In this document: in pieces, positions 8,215-14,733 of the stretch
Layout of the letters: every line of letters begins with the position of its first letter
Numbering within the stretch: the stretch's first letter is position 1
DNA from: Planctomycetaceae bacterium
GTDB taxonomy: Bacteria; Planctomycetota; Planctomycetia; Planctomycetales; Planctomycetaceae
Reading direction: 5' to 3'
Assembly (NCBI GenBank): GCA_027000105.1
Contig: JALTOP010000051.1
Location: 1-23,055 of the forward strand
Length of the DNA stretch: 23,055 nucleotides
Translations under genes and position numbers: made by a program
The notes under the pieces: generated by a model
What the model was told of the DNA's origin: nothing
Databases searched by the model: none
Seen by the model: the letters and a program-made list of their open reading frames with translations, nothing else

Positions 8215-9210
8215 ATGGTATCTCCAGTTCCCATCAAAACGCCTTGTACTCTCGTGGGCGGTAATTCAGTACAAAAGAAATCCCTGGCAGGATCGATTGT
8301 TGGGACGGGGATGAGCGTGCCGGAAAAAATTGTTCCCAACGATTATTTTGTCGAGCAGTGTGGCCTGGACACATCCGACGAATGGATACGAGAGAGAATT
8401 GGAATTATTGAGCGTCGCTTTGCAGAACCGGAACAGACAGCTGTCCAGTTTGCCACCGGTGCCGCCCGGGAGGCTCTGCAAAATGGCGGGTGTGCTGCGC
8501 AAGAAGTCGATTTGATTCTGGTGGCAACTTCCACTCCCGATTATGCGATGCCTTCAACAGCCTGCCTGATTCAACAGGAATTGGGAGCTGACAACGCCTG
8601 TGCATTTGATATCAACAGTGCCTGCGCAGGGTTCGCTATCGCCGTTGATATCGCGATTCGTTATTTGCAAACAGGGGCACAAAACATTTTGATTGTTGGC
8701 GTCGATCTGGGTAGCCGAATTGTTGATATGCAGGATCGCAACACCTGTGTCTTTTTTGGAGACGGGGCAGGAGCCGTCCTCCTTTCCTCACAGGGATCGG
8801 GAGAAGTTCTCGCTTCTCAGACCGCTTCTGCAGGAGATGCGGATCCGCTGCAGGTTCCCACGGGCAAGAAAATGAGTATGGATGGTAGAGCCATTTGGGG
8901 GTTCGCTGTAGACATTATTCCCCGGACAATTCGGGAATTGTGTGCCGCCGCCTGTATTTCGGTTGATCAGTTGGACTTGATTGTACCACATCAGGCAAAC
9001 AGGAATATTCTTTGCCAGGCTGCTGAGGCTTTGGAGGTTCCTGTGGAAAAATTTGTGATCAATATACAGAACTACGGGAACACGATGGCGGCCAGTATTC
9101 CCATAGCTCTTCATGAAGCGATGCAAAAAGGCGTCCCTGCGGGAACCCGAATGGCGATTATTGGTTTTGGTGCCGGGTTGACATGGGGAGGAACGTTATT
9201 TCAAGTTTGA
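8215..9210 (+). CDS. fabH: Beta-ketoacyl-ACP synthase III family protein (331 aa)
   Basis: Condenses an acyl-CoA primer with malonyl-ACP to start fatty acid synthesis. The thiolase-fold catalytic triad is complete: Cys137 in DINSACAGFA, His259 in LIVPHQANRNI and Asn289 in QNYGNTMAASIPIAL. Other family motifs are GTGMSVPEKIVPN near the N-terminus, TSDEWIRERIGI, FFGDGAGAVLL and the C-terminal GFGAGLTWGGTLF. Length is normal, with about 25 extra N-terminal residues before the usual core. The ATG at 8215 has AAGGA about 14 bp upstream, a somewhat long spacing; a later start at a GTG near residue 14 is possible. No other fab or plsX gene is adjacent, so it may be a second, specialised KAS III rather than the housekeeping copy. 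Confidence 0.93.
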   Translation: MVSPVPIKTPCTLVGGNSVQKKSLAGSIVGTGMSVPEKIVPNDYFVEQCGLDTSDEWIRERIGIIERRFAEPEQTAVQFATGAAREALQNGGCAAQEVDLILVATSTPDYAMPSTACLIQQELGADNACAFDINSACAGFAIAVDIAIRYLQTGAQNILIVGVDLGSRIVDMQDRNTCVFFGDGAGAVLLSSQGSGEVLASQTASAGDADPLQVPTGKKMSMDGRAIWGFAVDIIPRTIRELCAAACISVDQLDLIVPHQANRNILCQAAEALEVPVEKFVINIQNYGNTMAASIPIALHEAMQKGVPAGTRMAIIGFGAGLTWGGTLFQV

Positions 9211-9410
9211 TATTTCGTTGGCAGCGCTCTGCTTGATGAATATTCAGTGGCTTGAACGTCTTGTTCCTGTATCATGTGAAGTGAGGTTCGTGTACTCATT
9301 AAATGGATGAGCCGATTCTGCCGGGGCTGCTCACTCTGGTATGACGGCGTCTTGTGTAGCAGGGCCTCGCTCTTGCAGGAGCAGGCAGTTTTCGCCAGGG
9401 GAATACAATA

Positions 9411-10124
9411 ATGGCTTCTTGGGGACATAAGCTGACGACATTGAAAAAAATCTGTAATCGCTTTGGAGCGGTCTCAGGAGGGAAATTTCTGGCCGATCAG
9501 GCGTTGAGCAGGCTCTGTTCGGTGCAGGGAGTTGAATTTGTTTTTCTGCACAAAGATTCTTTACCGGCGGAAATAGAACTTCCCCCCGGTTTCCAGGCTC
9601 GTTTTCTCAGTCCTGAAGAATTACTCCCGTTCACGCAGGATCCGTCCAACAATCTCGAATTGGAGATGGTTGAAAGACTGCGCCAAGGGAAGGACTTTTG
9701 CTACGCCGCATTGCACGATAATCGCCTGGCCGCCTATGGGTGGTATTCCTTAAGAGATATTGAAGCAGAACACAATTTCGGCATCTCAATGAAATTCCCT
9801 GAAAACTACGCTTATATGTACAAGGGGTTTACCCACACCGATTTCCGTGGAAAGCGTCTGCATGGAATTCTGATGGGCCGCGCACTCCAGGAGTTGGGAG
9901 CCAAGGGAGTTGAAGCCCTGGTCTCTTCTGTCAGTTGGACGAATTTTGCATCCCTGATCAGCTGCGATAAACTGGGATACGAACGATTGGGACGCGTTTG
10001 GTCAACTCGAAAAGGGAAACTCCTCTGGCCCATTCCTAGTTCAATCAGTAAAAAGAATGTTGTACTGGGGTGCGAGGTCGCTTCTCACCTGCTGCCTGAT
10101 CATTCTGATTCTGAAGCGGAATAG
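9411..10124 (+). CDS. GNAT-like N-acetyltransferase (237 aa)
   Basis: Probable acyl-CoA-dependent acyltransferase of unknown substrate. The C-terminal half has the GNAT pattern: a strand YAYMYKGFTHTDFRG, the acyl-CoA-binding loop FRGKRLHGILMGRALQEL (around residues 145-162, matching R/QxxGxG/A with His in place of one Gly-flanking residue) and a strand EALVSSVSWTNFASLISCDKLGYERLGRVW with the NxxS/Y-xxxLGY-like element. The N-terminal 60 residues are not recognised. The start ATG at 9411 follows CAGGGGAATACAATA, a fair RBS. It lies 200 bp after fabH on the same strand, so co-regulation with lipid synthesis is possible but not shown. No signal peptide is seen. Confidence 0.75.
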   Translation: MASWGHKLTTLKKICNRFGAVSGGKFLADQALSRLCSVQGVEFVFLHKDSLPAEIELPPGFQARFLSPEELLPFTQDPSNNLELEMVERLRQGKDFCYAALHDNRLAAYGWYSLRDIEAEHNFGISMKFPENYAYMYKGFTHTDFRGKRLHGILMGRALQELGAKGVEALVSSVSWTNFASLISCDKLGYERLGRVWSTRKGKLLWPIPSSISKKNVVLGCEVASHLLPDHSDSEAE

Positions 10125-10842
10125 CGATTTCCGGCAGAACAATTACCGCACCGATTTCTACTACTACACCATGCGGTTTCCGGGATTGAATTTGGAGGCT
10201 TCGGGAGTGGCTACTGGTCTGTTGGATCGATTTTGCAATGGAAGACAGTCGGATTTTCCAGCCGGAAGCGATTTCGGGGGCTTGGTGGCGAACTCATGAC
10301 AGACCACCCCCACTGAGCTCGGCTCCAGGGTGTGATTCGGATTGCCAGAAGCTTCAGATTGTTTGCGGCGCCGGAAGATTCATGTGCAGGTGGCGCAAAA
10401 TTGTTTCGAAGATCCGCTGCAAGGGGTGGGCAGTCGACAGTCTGACCCAGATGCGGCGAAAGCGGGGAGCATTGGAGCTGTTCAAACCGTTCGGAACCGG
10501 GAATTCAAACGCGAAGATCGGCATCCTGAAAAACCAGATCAGCGACAAGAATGATGAGATTGAAGATTTGGCAGAAGGTCCGAACCCACGAATGCTACAT
10601 ATCATTTTCAACAATCTCCGGATAAAGCTTCAAGATTCCCTACGCATAACAAAGGTGTCCCGGTCTCAAACACCAAACCGTCTACAATGCAACTGCCGTG
10701 CCAACTCATGCGATTGCCCTGGCATTCTGTCCGGTTGTGTTGCGATTGGACATGATTTTCAGGTGCCTAAAACGAAATTGCCCTCGGCGAATTATCTCTG
10801 TTTGATTAAGATACATGAACGAGTGGTACCGTAATGGCTGAG

Positions 10843-10856
10843 TGCGTCGTGACGCA
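10843..10856. repeat. Palindrome TGCGTC-GT-GACGCA upstream of rhomboid gene
   Basis: A perfect 6-bp inverted repeat with a 2-bp centre. About 35 bp downstream GGTGCGTC and GACGGCACC form a second, imperfect inverted repeat with the same TGCGTC core. Together they look like a protein-binding site ahead of the rhomboid gene, but no regulator is known. Confidence 0.5.
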
Positions 10857-10913
10857 TCAAATGAATCTGACCATTAGCATTAAAGGTGCGTCAAGACGGC
10901 ACCCTAAACTACT

Positions 10914-10956
10914 AACGGTTAAAAAATACGAACGGTTAAAGTTTACGAACGGCGCG
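10914..10956 (+). repeat. 17-bp direct repeats upstream of rhomboid gene
   Basis: AACGGTTAAAAAATACG (10914-10930) and AACGGTTAAAGTTTACG (10931-10947) are adjacent and match at 14 of 17 positions; AACGG starts again at 10948. The block ends about 75 bp before the chosen rhomboid start and resembles an array of binding sites. Confidence 0.75.
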
Positions 10957-11028
10957 AAAACTTTTGAAAATCTCATTTTGGTTACGGCGGTCAGAACAGA
11001 CCACCCGTGCCGGGAATTTATCGATACT

Positions 11029-11898
11029 ATGGGCATTTACGATCGAGACTATTACCGCAAAGAACCAGCCGGCCATCCGGGCAATCCGATGAACAGTGCG
11101 AAATTCTGGCCGGTGTGGCAAAAGATCATCGCGCTGACGGCTGGGGTGTTTGTGCTTCAGCTTTTATTTCCCCCGCTCACGCAGTGGTTAAGTCTTTCAG
11201 ATGATGCACTGTACCGAGGGCAAATTTGGCGATTGCTTTCCTACGCTTTTGTTCACGGTAATGACATCTTCCACATTCTGATGAACATGCTGTTTCTGTA
11301 CTTTTTTGGCAGACGTTTGGAATCGATGTATGGTGGAAAAGAGTTTGGTCTGTTTTATGCTGTAGCCGCGGTTTTTTCGGGTTTGTTCATTGTCCTGATT
11401 GACACACTGTTTCATGATAGCCGCTCAACCATTGGCGCATCAGGAGCGGTTCTTGCGTTGGTGATGATCTACACGTTGCACTTCCCACGTGAACGGATCT
11501 ACCTTTTCGGAATCGTGCCGATTGAAATGCGCTGGCTGATGGGCTTTATGCTTATATTCGATCTCTTTCCCGTCCTCAAACAGTTGGGCGGCAGCGTTTC
11601 TCATGACGGGATTTCCCATGCCGGTCATCTCGGTGGAGCGCTATTCGGTTATCTGTATTTCAAATTCCATTGGCGAATTTCTCGCTTGGCTGATTCGTTA
11701 TCTTCCAAAGGAGCTTTCAAATTTACGAAGCCCGGCCCCAAATTGAAAATCTACAACGGGGAATCTTCCGAAGAGTTGGATGCCGAAGTCGATCGCATTT
11801 TGCAGAAGATCAACGAGAAAGGGGAAGCGAGTCTGACCAGCAAAGAAAGAAAAACGCTCAAAAACGCCAGTGAACGCTACAAAAATCGTAACAGTTGA
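11029..11898 (+). CDS. Rhomboid family intramembrane serine protease (289 aa)
   Basis: Six-helix membrane protease that cuts transmembrane substrates. The catalytic dyad is Ser138 in STIGASGAVLALV and His200 in ISHAGHLGGALFG; His82 and Asn86 in FHILMNMLFLYFFG supply the oxyanion site. The loop LYRGQIWRLLSYAFVHGN before them is family-typical. After the membrane domain comes a soluble charged tail (about residues 215-289) ending SLTSKERKTLKNASERYKNR, common in bacterial rhomboids of this kind. The frame is open back to 10834, but the ATG at 11029 gives MGIYDRDYYRKE, a natural N-terminus, and the upstream stretch consists of direct repeats. Residues 1-27 are soluble. Substrate unknown; no partner gene nearby. 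Confidence 0.93.
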   Translation: MGIYDRDYYRKEPAGHPGNPMNSAKFWPVWQKIIALTAGVFVLQLLFPPLTQWLSLSDDALYRGQIWRLLSYAFVHGNDIFHILMNMLFLYFFGRRLESMYGGKEFGLFYAVAAVFSGLFIVLIDTLFHDSRSTIGASGAVLALVMIYTLHFPRERIYLFGIVPIEMRWLMGFMLIFDLFPVLKQLGGSVSHDGISHAGHLGGALFGYLYFKFHWRISRLADSLSSKGAFKFTKPGPKLKIYNGESSEELDAEVDRILQKINEKGEASLTSKERKTLKNASERYKNRNS

Positions 11899-12451
11899 AA
11901 TCGCAATAGTGGAGGGCGTTCACAGCAGAATTTCACCGATGGGCAGTCCCTGATCGGCCAGTGTAACTTTCCAACCAACACCCAATCTATGCAACGACAA
12001 ATGGGTTTCTGGTTACCGTCCGCCCCAAGTCGCCTATCTCCCCAAGAGATAACTTCCTCCGCCAACTCGCCAGAATCGAAGATCGATTTGCCTGCTTTTT
12101 TGAGTCCTGTTGACAGAATGCAACATGTTCCACGATGTGTACATGACACCTATCTACTGTTACAGCAAGTAGTTATGGCACTTTTCCCGCCGGCAGCACA
12201 TCGAGTTGTTGATCCAGGGCATCATCGTTCCACCGATAGCAATTGCTGGGCGAAAAAAACTGCAGTACACCGTGCAAGCCGTATCTCTTTTACTGCATGG
12301 AAGTTATGGCACGTGTTTGAAATTATTTTTCTTGGGGCTCTTTCAGTCTGTCAACTTTGGCATACAGAGTGCTTTACATGATTATCAACGTGAGTCACAC
12401 ACTTCGAACGACTCAAAAAATCATTCACACCTTGAAAGCTGGAGACACACC
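11899..12451. other. 553-bp region before the first pilin-like gene
   Basis: No confident gene. On the minus strand, frames between about 12149 and 11920 are partly protein-like but in different registers: AGKSIFDSGELAEEVISWG in one frame and LGVGWKVTLADQGLPIGEILL just before a TGA in another. This would fit a decayed gene with frameshifts. On the plus strand an open frame continues from 12206 into the pilin-like gene but lacks a convincing start. GGAG before 12452 is the RBS of that gene. Confidence 0.4.
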
Positions 12452-12760
12452 ATGACGACTCTCATCAACAAACTGTACAACGACGAAGCCGGCTTCATTG
12501 TTTCTGCGGAACTCGTTCTGATTTCAACCATCTGCGTGCTCGGCATGATCGTCGGCTTGAGCGAAGTCGCTTTCAATGTCAATCAGGAACTGGAAGATGT
12601 CGGTTCTGCTTTTGGAAGCATCAATCAGAACTACCACTACAACGGCACGGCTGGTCATAAAGGTGGAATCGCCGGAAGCATGTTCAACGACGAATGGGAC
12701 TACGGCGATGATGCCTGCGACGTCTCTTGCGATGTTGCTCCTACTCCAGAAAGCTACTGA
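12452..12760 (+). CDS. Pilin-like small protein, copy 1 (102 aa)
   Basis: A short N-terminal region (MTTLINKLYNDEAG) leads directly into one hydrophobic helix, FIVSAELVLISTICVLGMIVG, then a helical, mostly polar segment (LSEVAFNVNQELEDVGSAFGSINQ) and an Asp-rich C-terminus with two cysteines (C89, C93). The layout, with DEAG, a Glu inside the helix and no downstream membrane segment, resembles Flp/type IVb or other type IV-like prepilins cleaved after Gly14. The Glu is the sixth residue after that Gly instead of the usual fifth. It could instead be a single-pass membrane protein. GGAG lies 7 bp before the ATG. A paralogue follows 366 bp downstream. No prepilin peptidase or assembly ATPase is in the window. 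Confidence 0.75.
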   Translation: MTTLINKLYNDEAGFIVSAELVLISTICVLGMIVGLSEVAFNVNQELEDVGSAFGSINQNYHYNGTAGHKGGIAGSMFNDEWDYGDDACDVSCDVAPTPESY

Positions 12761-12957
12761 TGCAACAGGCCTTTGCCGACCGGTTTACCCAGCCGGCTGA
12801 GGCCGAAAGAAAACCTGATCGATTTTACACATATCCAACTTCCATATACAGAAATGAATCGTCGGTCATGCAGCGCGATCCCGGTGGGAAGACCGGGTCG
12901 CCTGTGCAGGAAACGCCCCGGCATTTTGCCAAAGGAGCTTTCCCTCAATCAACCTGA
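12760..12957 (+). CDS. Possible small ORF overlapping the end of pilin-like copy 1 (65 aa)
   Basis: The ATG at 12760 overlaps the TGA of the upstream gene (TGATG), the classic layout for translational coupling. The product is basic, Pro/Gly/Gln-containing and without hydrophobic segments (starts MQQAFADRFTQPAEAERK, ends RHFAKGAFPQST). No family is recognised and there is no separate RBS. The same DNA can form a hairpin (GGCCT...AGGCC, about 12770-12803; CCCGGT-GGGAAG-ACCGGG, 12880-12897), so it may instead be a structured untranslated spacer. Confidence 0.3.
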   Translation: MQQAFADRFTQPAEAERKPDRFYTYPTSIYRNESSVMQRDPGGKTGSPVQETPRHFAKGAFPQST

Positions 12958-13126
12958 CACCACCAGACTTTCCCGACGTTCCATTTCTTTTACGAATCTT
13001 TTCGAGGGCTGCCCCTCGGTCTGTGAGGTGAACCATCACTAACAAGATAGCCGGCACAAGTCATCAGGTCTTTCCGTTCGAACCTGCTTGGCTGGTATGG
13101 AAATTTAAGGAAAAGGAAAAGGTATC

Positions 13127-13468
13127 ATGAGTGTATTTCATGCGTTATGGCACGATGAGGCGGGCTTTATCGTCTCTGCCGAACTGGTACTCGTGGCAAC
13201 AATCTGTGTTCTCGGATTGATTGTCGGACTCTCTGAAGTTTCGTGGGGATTAAACGAAGAACTGGAAGATGTCGGTTCCGCTTTTGGATCGGTCAACCAG
13301 AGTTTTTCCTATCGTGGAGCTTACGGGCACAAAGGAATCATGGCCGGCAGCTACTTCGGCGACGAATACGACTATTGTGATGGTCAGTGGGATATCGCTT
13401 GCGACAGTGTCCCACAACCGGAAAACAGCGGATTCAACAACTATAACAACAATAGCAACATCCGCTAA
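13127..13468 (+). CDS. Pilin-like small protein, copy 2 (113 aa)
   Basis: Clear paralogue of the gene at 12452. Both share DEAGFIVSAELVL, the hydrophobic stretch ending TICVLG-x-IVGLSEV, ELEDVGSAFGS, a GHKG turn and an Asp/Cys-rich end; here the cysteines are C84 and C92. The likely prepilin-type cleavage would be after Gly13, with Glu19 in the helix. The C-terminus is extended by an Asn-rich tail (GFNNYNNNSNIR). The start ATG at 13127 is preceded by a purine-rich RBS region (AAGGAAAAGGAAAAGG). The extracellular part would be acidic, as in surface pilins. Role inferred from architecture only; a secreted adhesive fibre subunit is the simplest reading. A terminator follows at 13571. Confidence 0.75.
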   Translation: MSVFHALWHDEAGFIVSAELVLVATICVLGLIVGLSEVSWGLNEELEDVGSAFGSVNQSFSYRGAYGHKGIMAGSYFGDEYDYCDGQWDIACDSVPQPENSGFNNYNNNSNIR

Positions 13469-13532
13469 CTGGAATAAAATCCGCTACCGGGTTTATCCGT
13501 TACGCGATTCATCCGCTGCGGAAAAAGAACAT

Positions 13533-13550
13533 TCAGTGTGATTGCACTGA
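13533..13550. repeat. Small inverted repeat TCAGTG / CACTGA
   Basis: TCAGTG-TGATTG-CACTGA is a 6-bp stem with a 6-nt loop, 65 bp after the second pilin-like gene and just before the larger terminator hairpin. No T-run follows. It may stabilise the transcript end. Confidence 0.4.
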
Positions 13551-13570
13551 TAACCGGGTGTGAATGATTG

Positions 13571-13610
13571 AAACAGGATGGTTGGCCGCAATGGTTCAGC
13601 CATCCTGTTT
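13571..13610. terminator. Bidirectional rho-independent terminator
   Basis: AAACAGGATGG (13571-13581) pairs perfectly with CCATCCTGTTT (13600-13610); the stem continues with TTG/CAG (one G-U pair). A T-rich end follows on the plus strand and an A/T flank on the minus strand. It lies between the plus-strand pilin-like gene and the minus-strand gene whose TAA is at 13609-13611, so it can end transcription from both sides. Confidence 0.8.
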
Positions 13611-14613
13611 ATCTTTGCGCATCCAGCATCGTCTGCCGCATCAGCAATACCATTTCGACAGCCTGAATTCTCCGGGCAATTATTTCCTGCCTCGTGCCCG
13701 GATTGCAGCGGCTGCAATAATCGACAAACGCAAACGGGTTCCACGTCTCGATCGAAGCAAATTCCTCTGAAATTGTTTGGGCATACCGAAGAAGCTGATC
13801 GAACACGGGAGAAGTCCCCACATGCCTGAACCAGTATTTGGAATTCGAATAATCCGGTTCCCGTCGGTGCATGATGGCGTGCCAGTAATCCGCTCCCAGA
13901 TGACGGCCCTGATGCTGGGCCTGCTGTGAACAGCGGTGTGATTCCTCCAACGCATCGTACCATTGATACAGTCCCGCCTTCAGTGCGGTGAAATCGGGAG
14001 AGAGCCGATCATAACTGTCTGGCAATAATTCTTCCAGATTTCGGATCGGCCGCAAGACCTGCTCCAATTCCGTCCGCTGTTTCGTCGGCGCAAGTACGGG
14101 CAGATCGATTGAACAGTTTTCCCAATCGATTTCCTGGCTGACCTCTCCAGTTGATTCGTCCCAATTCAGTCTGGCAAGCAGTTCATATGTCGAACGGCTT
14201 TTCTCCAAGGCAGATCGAAAGGCCTGGGAAGGAGCCAGAATACTCCCGGCTTTCCACAACGGAAGCCAGAGAGAAGCCATCGTTCCTCCCAATGTCCGCA
14301 CAGTGAAATCGTCAAACGAGTCGGAAGACTTTGCGAACCAGGCGGCGGCCCCTTTTTCCTGAATCGCCTTGAGGAACTCGGGTGATGGAATCTGCCGCGC
14401 ATCCGTCATCGTTTCCGTCAACAGGAACCACTCGGCATCAGATTGCTCGACCGATTGCGAAAATGAATCCGGGTTTTCGATCTCCTCAACGGAATCGCAA
14501 CGGATACCGCGTTCATTGAGACTGTGCTCATTGAGACTGTGCTCATTGAGACTGTGCCCATCCAGGCAGACAGAATCTGCACAACCGCTGGTAATAATAT
14601 GCAATGTAGACAT
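13609..14613 (-). CDS. Conserved-looking hypothetical protein with HSLNE repeats (334 aa)
   Basis: I do not recognise a named domain. Residues 1-19 are a short ordered start (MSTLHIITSGCADSVCLDG), residues 20-34 are three tandem HSLNE pentapeptides encoded by a 15-bp repeat, residues 60-150 alternate hydrophobic and polar, and the C-terminal part has a strongly conserved-looking signature, DYWHAIMHRREPDYSNSKYW (243-262), followed by FRHVG and a helical end (WNPFAFVDYC...). His/Arg/Asp richness in that signature suggests a binding or active site. No signal peptide or membrane segment. The ATG at 14613 has no strong RBS. It is the last gene of a minus-strand series after the sulfatase and the NagA-like gene (120-bp gap), ending at a strong terminator, so it may belong to the same transcript. 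Confidence 0.75.
   Translation of the reverse strand: MSTLHIITSGCADSVCLDGHSLNEHSLNEHSLNERGIRCDSVEEIENPDSFSQSVEQSDAEWFLLTETMTDARQIPSPEFLKAIQEKGAAAWFAKSSDSFDDFTVRTLGGTMASLWLPLWKAGSILAPSQAFRSALEKSRSTYELLARLNWDESTGEVSQEIDWENCSIDLPVLAPTKQRTELEQVLRPIRNLEELLPDSYDRLSPDFTALKAGLYQWYDALEESHRCSQQAQHQGRHLGADYWHAIMHRREPDYSNSKYWFRHVGTSPVFDQLLRYAQTISEEFASIETWNPFAFVDYCSRCNPGTRQEIIARRIQAVEMVLLMRQTMLDAQR
14512..14556 (-). repeat. 15-bp tandem repeat, three copies
   Basis: CTCATTGAGACTGTG (plus-strand reading) is present three times head to tail; the first copy has TTC for CTC. It encodes HSLNE three times near the N-terminus of the hypothetical protein and keeps the reading frame. Its length makes it prone to copy-number change by slippage. 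Confidence 0.95.
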
Positions 14614-14733
14614 GAAACTGACACAGTCCTTTTACTGATCTGGAACGCGCTCTTGACGAGCAGCAGCTATTCGCGTTGTTAATGCGATCCGGTAGATATT
14701 TGCACGTATTTCAATAGCCGAACCTCGCCGACC

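Larger units (their letters stand above)
10125..11028. other. 904-bp region without a confident gene
   Basis: The longest open frame runs from ATG 10238 to 10834 (198 codons, plus strand), but it has about 13 Cys codons, no recognisable motif and no RBS. Several overlapping frames on both strands are partly protein-like (for example a minus-strand frame near 10230-10400 containing LKLLAIRITPWSRAQWGWS), which fits a decayed gene. The 3' part holds the palindrome TGCGTC-GT-GACGCA (10843-10856), a related imperfect one near 10886-10904, and 17-bp direct repeats (10914-10947). Confidence 0.4.

Noticed and set aside
10834..11028. N-terminal extension of the rhomboid protein from ATG 10834
   Set aside because: The stretch is made of direct and inverted repeats and the ATG at 11029 gives a natural N-terminus; the open frame is probably fortuitous.
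12773..13042. 89-codon plus-strand frame between the pilin-like genes
   Set aside because: No RBS and no motif; the competing frame from 12760 has the better TGATG context.
11029..13610. A defence or phage-like island around the empty spacers
   Set aside because: No integrase, transposase, tRNA target or nuclease is present; genes are chromosomal in type.
14512..14556. CRISPR-like repeat
   Set aside because: Units are adjacent without spacers, 15 bp long and in frame within a coding region.
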